Positions 1 to 6,643 of a DNA stretch of 8,256 nucleotides are shown in pieces. The position numbers were made by a program, and so were the translations under genes. This DNA comes from Lentimicrobiaceae bacterium. GTDB taxonomy: Bacteria > Bacteroidota > Bacteroidia > Bacteroidales > SKPS01. The notes beneath the pieces are model-generated. The model ran no database searches. It was not told the DNA's origin and worked only from the letters and a program-made list of their open reading frames with translations. How positions within the stretch are numbered: the stretch's first letter is position 1; every line of letters starts with the position of its first letter. The stretch covers positions 1 to 8,256 of the forward strand of contig SKPS01000054.1 in NCBI GenBank assembly GCA_007119395.1. The letters are read 5' to 3'.

Positions 1-2
1 AC

Positions 3-731
3 CTGTACACAGAGGTGTTGCTTGACCATCTGAAAGTGATCGTGGTGATGTTCTCCGGGTTGCTCTGCTACCTCTTTTTCTTTTTTGCAGATCATTCTGT
101 GGTTGTTGGCAGGCTCTTCAAAGCGCTTCGTTTACAGCCCGGATCGGTGAAAGTGCTCTCATCCAGATTGGGAGGATTGTTATGGTTGGGTGTTGTTCCG
201 TTGTTGTTTCTTTCTCTTGTGTCACCTGTGATCTCTCTTTCATGGCTTGGCTTTTATCATACTGCGGAAACATGGTTTTGGTTGCTGATACTGGTACCTC
301 TTCCGTGGTTGCTTGCGGTGTTCACTTCACGCAGCGGTCGCCATCGTCAACAGTACCCTGAAGTGCGTGAGAAGGTTTGGGACAGGCGTTTGCTTGTGGT
401 AGATCTGTTGTGCTGGGCGCTCTATCTGCTGGGATACGAAGCCTTTTTCCGCGGAGTTATGTTGTTTGGCCTGATTGGTTCGATGGATGTTTGGCTCGTA
501 GTGGCCATTAACACCCTGTTCTATTCACTGGTGCACTTGCCAAAGGGTGCCGGAGAGACGGTGGGTTCAATTCCTCTTGGCATTTTGTTGTGCCTGGTCT
601 CTCTCACCACCGGTAGCTTTTGGATTGCCTTTCTGGTGCACCTCTCCATGGCATGGTCAAACGAGTTGATGTCGCTGCGTCATCACACTGAAATCCAATC
701 ACCTGTTCAAAGGAGGAGTTTATGGCAGTAA
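3..731 (+). CDS. CPBP-family (Rce1/CAAX-like) intramembrane protein, 5' end probably outside window
   Basis: This is a polytopic inner-membrane protein of the CPBP (CAAX protease and bacteriocin-processing) family. The frame is open from position 3. The first possible start inside the window is a GTG at 15 (238 aa), but an AGAGG directly abuts it with no spacer, so the true start is probably upstream. Residue numbers here count from that GTG. Hydrophobic segments lie near residues 7-25, 52-70, 86-103, 126-140, 158-174 and 186-210. Family motifs are recognisable: YEAFFRG (E142, R146), FYSLVH (H174) and FLVH (H209). The usual EExxxR is reduced to YExxxR, and the Asn normally four residues after the last His is Ala (N216 lies further on). 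Family members cleave prenylated or bacteriocin-type substrates or act in protein sorting; the substrate here is unknown. It overlaps the next gene by 10 bp, so it is probably the first visible gene of a three-gene operon. Confidence 0.75.
   Translation: MYTEVLLDHLKVIVVMFSGLLCYLFFFFADHSVVVGRLFKALRLQPGSVKVLSSRLGGLLWLGVVPLLFLSLVSPVISLSWLGFYHTAETWFWLLILVPLPWLLAVFTSRSGRHRQQYPEVREKVWDRRLLVVDLLCWALYLLGYEAFFRGVMLFGLIGSMDVWLVVAINTLFYSLVHLPKGAGETVGSIPLGILLCLVSLTTGSFWIAFLVHLSMAWSNELMSLRHHTEIQSPVQRRSLWQ
711..716 (+). promoter_or_regulatory. Shine-Dalgarno sequence of the extended SDR gene
   Basis: A perfect AGGAGG lies inside the end of the CPBP gene, with five bases between it and the ATG at 722. It selects that start over the in-frame ATG at 731, which would be 14 bases away. 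Such a strong SD is notable here because the other starts in the window lack one. Confidence 0.7.
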
Positions 732-1702
732 TGGTTACCGGGGCCACCGGTTTCATAGGATCCGCATTGGTGAAGGCATTGACCGCTTCAGGAGAAGAGG
801 TGCAAGTGTTAAGCAGGCCTCAATCTATATCGCGGGTGCCGGCAGAAGACGGTGTCAGAATCTTTGAAGGTGATTTAGACAGCTCCTCTTCCCTCGACTT
901 GGCAATGCGTGGTTGCACCGGGGTGTATCATCTGGCGGCATGTACCGGAGTGTGGTATCGTGATGTGGGGCGCCATAACCATATCAACGTAGAAGGTACG
1001 CGTCGTGTGCTGTATGCCGCCAAGCGGGCAGGTGTTGAAAGTGTGGTGGTTTGTTCCACCGCCGGCGTCACAGGCCCCTCTCTTAACCAGGTTCCTTTGC
1101 AGGAAGATGCCCCGAGCCAGGAAGATGGCTTTACACAGTACGAAGGGAGCAAAATCCTGATGGAGAAAATGATACAACAGTTCCCTTCAGAAGGGATGCG
1201 AATTGTTGTCGTTAGGCCCACCCGTTTGTATGGGCCCGGCCCCTTGAGTAAAAGCAATACCGTAACCCGCATGCTTGTGAATTACCTAAAGGGGCGTTGG
1301 CATGTCTTGCCCGGCACCGGAAACCATTACGGCAATTACACCTATGTGCATGATGTAGTGAAAGGGCATATCCTCGCCATGCGTCACGGACGGCATAAAG
1401 AGTGCTACCACCTCGGGGGTGAAGACATGACATACCGCCAGCTCTTTCAAAGAGCGGGAGCTGTATATGGAAAACAACACACTCTGTACCCATTGCCCTA
1501 TCCCCTGATGTTAGGGGCTTCGGCGCTGCTTAAAGGGGTTGCTTTTCTCAGCAATACTGAACCGGCTATCTCGCCCGGATGGGTGAAGCGATACCATCAT
1601 CACTGGATGGTTTCATCACAAAAGGCAGTGGAAGAGTTGGGCTACCAATCCACACCTTTTGAGGTGGGTGTGGAGAAGATCATTGAACACTACGCATTAT
1701 GA
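722..1702 (+). CDS. NAD(P)-dependent epimerase/dehydratase (extended SDR, 3-beta-HSD/dihydroflavonol-reductase type)
   Basis: This is a 326-aa extended short-chain dehydrogenase/reductase, likely cytosolic. The N-terminal Rossmann fold has the dinucleotide motif GATGFIG (residues 7-13), an acidic EGDL near residue 49, the CSTAG strand with the catalytic Ser/Thr (111-115), and the active-site pair Y140 and K144 in YEGSK. RPTRLYGPG (165-173) and YTYVHDVV (206-213) are typical of the epimerase/3-beta-HSD substrate lobe. Full length fits the family. The start is set by an AGGAGG five bases upstream. It overlaps the gene before it by 10 bp and the SDR after it by 4 bp (ATGA), so the three are probably translated together. 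The substrate cannot be read from sequence; sugar nucleotide, steroid-like or beta-hydroxy/keto lipid substrates are all known in this family. A partner SDR next door suggests consecutive reductive steps on one substrate (inference). Confidence 0.88.
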   Translation: MAVMVTGATGFIGSALVKALTASGEEVQVLSRPQSISRVPAEDGVRIFEGDLDSSSSLDLAMRGCTGVYHLAACTGVWYRDVGRHNHINVEGTRRVLYAAKRAGVESVVVCSTAGVTGPSLNQVPLQEDAPSQEDGFTQYEGSKILMEKMIQQFPSEGMRIVVVRPTRLYGPGPLSKSNTVTRMLVNYLKGRWHVLPGTGNHYGNYTYVHDVVKGHILAMRHGRHKECYHLGGEDMTYRQLFQRAGAVYGKQHTLYPLPYPLMLGASALLKGVAFLSNTEPAISPGWVKRYHHHWMVSSQKAVEELGYQSTPFEVGVEKIIEHYAL

Positions 1703-2511
1703 ATAACACTCAGAACAATGGCAGCTATGCTTTGGTAACCGGCGGAAGCGAAGGGATCGGACGAGCGATTGCCCATGCTTTGGCTTTACGAGGGTTTAAC
1801 CTGCTGATTGTGGCACTCCCCGACGCGAAGATAGAGGAGGCGATTTCAGAAATAAAAGGAGAGTATGGCTGTGACGTGAAGGGGCTCGGTGTAGACATGC
1901 GTGTGGATGGTGCAGACCTGACCATCCTGCGCTGGGTAGAGGAGTTGGATGTGTCTGTCAGGGTGCTTGTAAACAATGCAGGTTTTGGTCATTTGGGCTC
2001 TTTCGGTGAGTTCGACCGCAATTTTTACCATGGGTTATTGCAGGTGAACATGATCAATGTAGTGGGGCTTACTCGTGTGATGTTTGACAAGATGCAGGGG
2101 AATGGACCCGCCTGGGTGCTCAATGTGGGAAGCATTGCCTCGTTTTTTCCCATACCTTATAAGACCGTGTACGCCTCGTCGAAATACTTTATTTACGCAT
2201 TCAGCAGGGCTTTGCGTGAAGAGTTCCGTGGCACCGGGGTCAATGTGAGTTTGCTGTGCCCCGGACCGGTATTGACCAATTCTGAAGTGAAAGCCAGAAT
2301 CGTTTATGCAGGTAAGCTGGGGAAGATGATGGCCCAGACTCCGGAGGTGGTTGGTATGCGTGCTGTGGATCAGATGATGCGTGGAAAGTGGTTGGTGCTA
2401 CCCGGCCTTTCAGTGCGGCTCGCATGGTATTTAAATAAACTATTACCCGAGAGAATGATGCAGCAACTGCTGGCAAAAGGGTTTCGGAAGAAACATCTGA
2501 ATGGGGGTTAA
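1699..2511 (+). CDS. SDR-family NAD(P)-dependent oxidoreductase (classical, ketoreductase-like)
   Basis: This is a 270-aa classical short-chain dehydrogenase. The cofactor motif TGGSEGIG is at residues 14-21 and NNAG at 92-95. The catalytic tetrad is visible: N117 (VNM), Ser in NVGSIAS (142-148), Y158 and K162 in YASSK. PGPVLTN (188-194) follows, and a C-terminal segment around 235-260 (GKWLVLPG, then an aliphatic/basic stretch) resembles members of the DltE/17-beta-HSD12 ketoacyl-reductase group, which can associate with membranes. It starts with an ATGA overlap with the preceding extended SDR and ends 39 bp before the convergent sigma-factor gene. A role in reducing a keto-lipid or polyketide intermediate is plausible but is inference; no acyl carrier or ketosynthase gene lies in this window to support it. 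Confidence 0.88.
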   Translation: MNNTQNNGSYALVTGGSEGIGRAIAHALALRGFNLLIVALPDAKIEEAISEIKGEYGCDVKGLGVDMRVDGADLTILRWVEELDVSVRVLVNNAGFGHLGSFGEFDRNFYHGLLQVNMINVVGLTRVMFDKMQGNGPAWVLNVGSIASFFPIPYKTVYASSKYFIYAFSRALREEFRGTGVNVSLLCPGPVLTNSEVKARIVYAGKLGKMMAQTPEVVGMRAVDQMMRGKWLVLPGLSVRLAWYLNKLLPERMMQQLLAKGFRKKHLNGG

Positions 2512-2548
2512 GACAGTAGTTAAAACGAGGTGGAGATGGTGCAGGGAT

Positions 2549-2562
2549 GATCAGATTTGATC
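2549..2562. terminator. Small hairpin between convergent genes, possible weak terminator
   Basis: The 14 bases form a perfect 5-bp stem (GATCA/TGATC) around a GATT loop, with a T-rich stretch about five bases later on the plus strand. It sits at the junction where the plus-strand SDR operon meets the end of the minus-strand sigma gene, and overlaps that gene's stop codon. The stem is short and AT-rich and the T run is not adjacent, so this is a weak candidate only. Confidence 0.2.
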
Positions 2563-3159
2563 GCTTCTCTTTTTCAAGAAGTTATATAACAACTCCCGTG
2601 CACGGAACAGCTGCGCTTTCACGGTTCCTAAAGGCAGGTCAAGCTCTTCGGCCAGCTCTTCGTAAGAGAGCTCGTCAAAATAACGCAGCACCACGAGTCG
2701 TCTGTAGTGCGGCTTCAGCTTGTCAACCACAGCACGCATCAGCTCAGCTTTCTGTTGCCTGATCAACTCCTCCTCAGGGTCTGGCGTGCCAGAAGGCACC
2801 GTAAACGATGACTCTGTACCGTCATCATGGGTGTACATCTGATCCATCGACAAAGTCCTTTTCTTCTTCCTGCGGATAAAGTCGATGCAGTTGTTGGAGG
2901 CGATTTTGAACAGCCATGTTGAAAAAGCAAAATCGGGTGTATAGTTTTTCAGGTTACGGAACGCTTTGCCAAAAGCCTCTATCGTAAGGTCTTCAGCATC
3001 CACAGGATGGTTTGTCATCTTCAGCAACATAAAGTAAACATTGTCACGGTAGAGCTTCATCAGCTCTGCAAACGCTTGCTGGTCACCATTTTCTCTGGCC
3101 CTAACCACCAAATGGTAATCGCGCTGCGCTTTTTCAGTGAGATGTTTGTTTACTTCCAT
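2551..3159 (-). CDS. RNA polymerase sigma-70 family factor, ECF type
   Basis: This 202-aa protein has the two-domain layout of group IV (ECF) sigma factors. Region 2 spans about residues 27-98, with the core-binding/DNA-melting segment FSTWLFKIASNNCIDFIRR (79-97) and a following basic patch. An acidic linker covers about 105-135. Region 4 spans about 138-195, with the -35-binding helix-turn-helix at YEELAEELDLPLGTVKAQLFRA (166-187). It should direct RNA polymerase to a small set of promoters. Its ATG lies inside the end of the upstream glycosyltransferase gene (10-bp overlap), so it is very likely cotranscribed and translationally coupled. No anti-sigma gene (short single-pass protein or FecR-like) is adjacent, so its control and targets are not visible. 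Envelope stress is only a guess from the neighbours. Confidence 0.93.
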   Translation of the reverse strand: MEVNKHLTEKAQRDYHLVVRARENGDQQAFAELMKLYRDNVYFMLLKMTNHPVDAEDLTIEAFGKAFRNLKNYTPDFAFSTWLFKIASNNCIDFIRRKKKRTLSMDQMYTHDDGTESSFTVPSGTPDPEEELIRQQKAELMRAVVDKLKPHYRRLVVLRYFDELSYEELAEELDLPLGTVKAQLFRARELLYNFLKKRSDQI

Positions 3160-4319
3160 TTCGCCGGTTTACTGAAAAGGTTTGCTGTCCAAACAACGAG
3201 GTAAAGCATCAACAGCATCACCTCAAACAAAGGCGAAAGTACATATAAAATTTTTATCCGGAGTTTGTGTGCAGTCTTTTTCAGGATAAAAAGTTGATTT
3301 AACCAGTTGATGACGAACAGGAAGCATGACAGGAGCACAAATTGCTGCAAAGCCAGGTTGATGGCCAGAAACAAGTAAAGAAGCAGTGCGGTGGTGCTGT
3401 ATGTAGCGAGCAATATTTTGTGGAGTGGTTTATAGTGTTTGGCGGTGCTGAGGTGACGCCTTTTTTGGATCAGGTATCTTTTCAGGGTGCTTGCGGGTCG
3501 TGAGTAGGTATGCGCATCGGGGTGGATTCTGATGTTGACCGTTGTGTTGGGTGCCGCCCGGTTTACGAACAGGTCATCGTCGCCGGAAGGGATTTTGTAG
3601 TGCGAGATAAACCCTTTTTCTCTCAGGAAGAGAGATTTCCGATAAGCCAGGTTTCTTCCAACCCCCATATATGGGATGCCGGCCAGAGCAAGCCCCAGAT
3701 ACTGGATGGCGATCATAAAGGTTTCGAACCTAATGAGCCGGTTGAGCAGCCCGGGACCGGTGTTGTACTGTCCAACTCCCAGCACGATGCCGGTGTCATT
3801 GGTGAAGCCACTTTGCATGTGGTTGAGCCATTGTGGTGATGCCGGCTTGCAATCGGCATCGGTAAAAATCAGGATGTCGTTTTTCGCAGCCCTGATGCCA
3901 AGTGACAGTGGAAATTTCTTCCCTTTGAAGAAGTTCAGGTTCTTTTCCAGTGTGATCACTTTCAGATGAGGGTATTGTTGTTGAAAGTTCCTCAGCAGTA
4001 CGGCAGAGTCATCCGTAGAGTCGTTGTTGACCACAATCACTTCAAAGTCAGGATAGTCCTGCTCCAATACGGCCGGCAGGTTTTCATACAGATTAAGGTA
4101 TTCGTCGCGCGCTGCTATTACAACTGACACCGGTGGTTTGGGGTCGATGAGTCTGGGTGTGGTGATCTTGTAAAAGATGATCCTGGCGAAGGTTGACCAG
4201 TACATGATAAGGCGAACAAGCACCAATGCAGCGAGAACCCATAATAACAGGGTAAAGATATCCGGGGGTATTTGTGTGGCCAACTCCCACTCAAGCAGTA
4301 TTCGGTTCAGAAAATCCAT
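3150..4319 (-). CDS. Membrane-bound family 2 glycosyltransferase
   Basis: This GT2 (GT-A fold) glycosyltransferase is 389 aa when read from the ATG at 4319; a TTG two codons upstream is less likely. Using that ATG numbering, one N-terminal membrane helix is at about 19-42. The catalytic domain opens with PPVSVVIAARDE (62-73) and has a VVNNDSTDD segment (97-105), the metal/nucleotide-sugar motif DAD (154-156), an acidic GDDD (246-249) serving as the likely catalytic base region, and QKRRH (285-289) in the place of the Q/RxxRW motif. Two to three C-terminal helices follow (about 305-340 and 355-380). It is expected to add a sugar on the cytoplasmic face to a lipid or growing envelope polysaccharide; donor and acceptor are unknown. 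It overlaps the sigma-factor gene downstream and diverges from tgt. Confidence 0.9.
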   Translation of the reverse strand: MDFLNRILLEWELATQIPPDIFTLLLWVLAALVLVRLIMYWSTFARIIFYKITTPRLIDPKPPVSVVIAARDEYLNLYENLPAVLEQDYPDFEVIVVNNDSTDDSAVLLRNFQQQYPHLKVITLEKNLNFFKGKKFPLSLGIRAAKNDILIFTDADCKPASPQWLNHMQSGFTNDTGIVLGVGQYNTGPGLLNRLIRFETFMIAIQYLGLALAGIPYMGVGRNLAYRKSLFLREKGFISHYKIPSGDDDLFVNRAAPNTTVNIRIHPDAHTYSRPASTLKRYLIQKRRHLSTAKHYKPLHKILLATYSTTALLLYLFLAINLALQQFVLLSCFLFVINWLNQLFILKKTAHKLRIKILYVLSPLFEVMLLMLYLVVWTANLFSKPAKWK

Positions 4320-4322
4320 GCG

Positions 4323-4330
4323 CAAAAATA
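4323..4330 (-). promoter_or_regulatory. Possible -7 element for the glycosyltransferase/sigma operon
   Basis: Read on the minus strand this is TATTTTTG, matching the Bacteroidota sigma(ABfr) -7 consensus TAnnTTTG. It ends only three bases before the ATG at 4319, so transcription from it would give a leaderless or near-leaderless message. No good TTTG -33 box sits at the expected distance, and the match is simple and AT-rich, so it may be chance. Confidence 0.3.
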
Positions 4331-4397
4331 ATCAGAAAGGGATTATCTGCACCAGGATGTTGATAACTTAACATGATGCATTGTTCCGGCGATTGTT

Positions 4398-4405
4398 TAC
4401 TTTTG
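4398..4405 (+). promoter_or_regulatory. Probable -7 promoter element for tgt-lptG
   Basis: TACTTTTG is an exact match to the Bacteroidota -7 consensus TAnnTTTG, on the plus strand in the divergent gap. It would start transcription near 4410-4412, about 10 bases before the paired ATGs at 4421 and 4424. That argues that the upstream in-frame ATG at 4373 is not the translation start. The -33 box is weak: a TTG at 4381-4383 is closer than the usual spacing. Confidence 0.5.
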
Positions 4406-4423
4406 CGGAAGTTAAACGATATG

Positions 4424-5554
4424 ATGAAGTTTACAACAGAAGGCAGGGACAGTGGGTCATCGGCCCGTGCAGGCAGGTTGGTTACCGGTCATGGAGAGAT
4501 TCTGACACCGGTTTTTATGCCGGTAGGCACATTGGGAATGGTGAAGGGTGTTCACATGCACGATCTTTATGAGGTGCTGAGTGCACAGATTATGTTGGGC
4601 AACACCTACCATTTATATCTTCGGCCCGGCACGGAGGTGTTGCAAGAGGCTGGTGGCTTGCATCGGTTCAACGGCTGGAGCCGTCCGATCCTGACAGACA
4701 GTGGTGGTTACCAGGTATACTCATTGGCCGCGCAACGTAAAATCACGGAAGAGGGAGTGTGGTTCAGGTCACATATCGACGGGTCGCGTCACCTCTTTAC
4801 ACCCGAATCGGTCACAGAGATCCAGCGTAAGATTGGGGCCGATATTATTATGGCCTTCGATGAGTGTACTCCTTATCCATGTACGCCTGAGTATGCGCGT
4901 GCATCCATGGAGATGACCCACCGTTGGCTGCAACGGTGCATCGGAGCCTTCGATGCCGGTGAACCGCTGTACGGTGTTGAACAGTCGCTGTTCCCTATTG
5001 TGCAGGGTAGCGTGTACCCCGATCTTAGAAAGGAGAGCGCGGAAACCATCGCCTCCGCCAACCGTGACGGCAACGCCATTGGTGGACTCTCAGTGGGAGA
5101 GCCAACAGAAGAGATGTATGCTATGACAGAGCTGGTGTGTGGAATCCTGCCCGCAGACAAGCCCAGATACCTGATGGGTGTTGGCACACCGGCCAACCTG
5201 CTCGAATGCATCGCCCTGGGAGTGGATATGTTCGACTGTGTGATGCCAACGAGAAACGCACGAAACGGAATGCTCTTTACCCGAAACGGAATCATCAACA
5301 TAAGAAACAGAAAATGGGCCAACGACCATTCACCAATAGACCCGGATGGGCTGGTGAGAGTTGATAAAGAGTGCTCCAAAAGCTTCCTCAGACACCTGTT
5401 CGTGGCAGGAGAAATGACCGGGCCAATGATCGCAACCATGCACAACCTCTCTTTCTACCTCTCCCTGATGAATGAGGCCAGAGAGCAAATCCTTGCAGGA
5501 AACTTCGCCTCCTGGAAAAACAAAATGATACCCAATATCACACAACGACTCTGA
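4424..5554 (+). CDS. tgt: tRNA-guanine transglycosylase (queuosine pathway), lacking the zinc cysteines
   Basis: Tgt swaps guanine 34 for a 7-deazaguanine base (normally preQ1 in bacteria) in tRNAs for Asp, Asn, His and Tyr. The TIM-barrel protein is 376 aa and starts MKF like E. coli Tgt; an ATG one codon upstream and one at 4373 are alternatives, the latter disfavoured because it precedes the probable promoter. Visible residues: general acid/base D92 in LTDSGGYQ, base-pocket FDECTPYP (145-152), QGSVYPDLR (194-202), GGLSVGEP (220-227) and nucleophile D271 in FDCVMPTRNARNG. DEC and GGLxVGE match preQ1-type bacterial enzymes. The zinc site is changed: aligned without gaps to E. coli, Cys302, 304 and 307 become Gly309, Val311 and Asp314, while the His ligand (H340, in MHNL) remains. 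Arg codon use changes sharply in the last part of the gene. The lptG start overlaps its stop (TGATG). Confidence 0.95.
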   Translation: MKFTTEGRDSGSSARAGRLVTGHGEILTPVFMPVGTLGMVKGVHMHDLYEVLSAQIMLGNTYHLYLRPGTEVLQEAGGLHRFNGWSRPILTDSGGYQVYSLAAQRKITEEGVWFRSHIDGSRHLFTPESVTEIQRKIGADIIMAFDECTPYPCTPEYARASMEMTHRWLQRCIGAFDAGEPLYGVEQSLFPIVQGSVYPDLRKESAETIASANRDGNAIGGLSVGEPTEEMYAMTELVCGILPADKPRYLMGVGTPANLLECIALGVDMFDCVMPTRNARNGMLFTRNGIINIRNRKWANDHSPIDPDGLVRVDKECSKSFLRHLFVAGEMTGPMIATMHNLSFYLSLMNEAREQILAGNFASWKNKMIPNITQRL

Positions 5555-6630
5555 TGAAACTGATCGACAAATATATCGTCGGAAAATTTATTGCAACATA
5601 CCTCTATCTGAACCTGTTGCTCACTTTGGTGATCATTATCTTTGATATCTCAGAGAAGATCGATGACTTTATCGAACACAGCGCTCCTCTGCAGGCAGTG
5701 ATTGTGGACTACTATTTCAACTTCATCCCTTTTCTGCTCAATATGTTTATCGGGTTGATCACGTTTGTAGCGGTGATCTATTTCACCTCCCGGCTTGCAT
5801 TTAACACAGAGATCATTGCGATATTGTCATCCGGTGTGAGTTTTCGAAGGTTGCTGGCACCCTATCTGGTGACGGCTTTGTTGCTTTCCGGCATCTCTTT
5901 CTCTTTAAGTAACTTTGTGATACCCACTGCCAACAAGGTGCGACTTGATTTCGAGATGCGCTATTTAGGGAAGCACAGGCCCCGGCATGAGAGCCATATT
6001 CACTTTCAGATCTCACCGGGCAACTACATTTCGGTTCAGCACTTTGACCCCTTTTCCGACATTGGGTACCGGGCCATTCTTACGGAGGTGGGGGATACTG
6101 GTTTGCGCAAGGTGGTAAGCGCCGATGTGTTGCGATGGGACTCTTTGGAGACGAAGTGGCATTTTGATCAGTATGCTGTGCGCACCTTTGATGAGGAGGG
6201 AGAACACCTGAGGGTGGGCTCCACACTGGATACCGTGTTGGCGGTGGGTCCTGCCGACCTGTCAACGCGTGTGCGCGATGTAGGGCACATGGGATTCCGT
6301 CAGTTGCGCCGTTTTATTGCTGAGAGTCGGATTCGTGGCACCGAAAACATCATTTTTTATGAGGTGGAAAAGCATCAACGCTTGGCATATCCGTTTGCAA
6401 CAGTGATTCTTACGTTGATTGGCGTGGCATTGTCGAGCCGGAAAGTGCGGGGAGGGATAGGTCTGCACATTGCCATGGGCCTGTCGGCCAGCTTCATCTA
6501 TATACTCTTTATGAAGTTTTCTGAGACCTTTGCCACCAATGGTAACCTCCACCCCGGCGTGGCCGCATGGGTGCCCAATGCCCTCTTTTTCATACTGGCC
6601 GTTTACCTGATCAACAAAGCTCCGAAGTAG
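5554..6630 (+). CDS. lptG: LptF/LptG (YjgP/YjgQ) family LPS export permease
   Basis: This 358-aa permease belongs to the inner-membrane part of the Lpt machine, which pulls lipopolysaccharide from the inner membrane with LptB energy and hands it to the LptC/LptA bridge. Three N-terminal helices lie near residues 10-32, 55-78 and 100-124. NTEIIAILSSGVSFRRLLAPY (84-104) is the cytoplasmic coupling segment. A periplasmic beta-jellyroll spans about 130-265. The family signature EKHQRLAYPFA (272-282) leads into the last three helices (about 278-297, 303-322 and 337-355), with SSRKVRGGIG between the first two. Length is typical of a single full LptF/G subunit. The symbol lptG rather than lptF follows common usage for this locus; sequence reading alone does not separate the two. 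It is translationally coupled to tgt by TGATG, and its stop is 13 bp from the convergent acyltransferase gene. Confidence 0.9.
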   Translation: MKLIDKYIVGKFIATYLYLNLLLTLVIIIFDISEKIDDFIEHSAPLQAVIVDYYFNFIPFLLNMFIGLITFVAVIYFTSRLAFNTEIIAILSSGVSFRRLLAPYLVTALLLSGISFSLSNFVIPTANKVRLDFEMRYLGKHRPRHESHIHFQISPGNYISVQHFDPFSDIGYRAILTEVGDTGLRKVVSADVLRWDSLETKWHFDQYAVRTFDEEGEHLRVGSTLDTVLAVGPADLSTRVRDVGHMGFRQLRRFIAESRIRGTENIIFYEVEKHQRLAYPFATVILTLIGVALSSRKVRGGIGLHIAMGLSASFIYILFMKFSETFATNGNLHPGVAAWVPNALFFILAVYLINKAPK

Positions 6631-6643
6631 GATTGCCCAAGGC

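Noticed and set aside
4373..4423. A 17-residue N-terminal extension of Tgt from the ATG at 4373
   Set aside because: It contains the probable -7 promoter element and has no counterpart in known Tgt proteins, which begin at the MKF.
5261..5292. Direct repeat CGAAACGGAAT, two copies 21 bp apart
   Set aside because: It lies in frame within tgt and encodes the conserved RNG...RNG stretch, so it follows from the protein sequence.
4873..5445. A 190-codon open frame on the minus strand opposite tgt
   Set aside because: It lies wholly antisense to a strongly conserved tgt coding region. Its translation shows no recognisable domain and mirrors tgt codon structure, so it is a shadow frame.
6631..6643. 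Possible terminator between convergent lptG and the acyltransferase
   Set aside because: The 13-bp gap holds no stem longer than three base pairs; the nearby T run lies inside the acyltransferase coding sequence.
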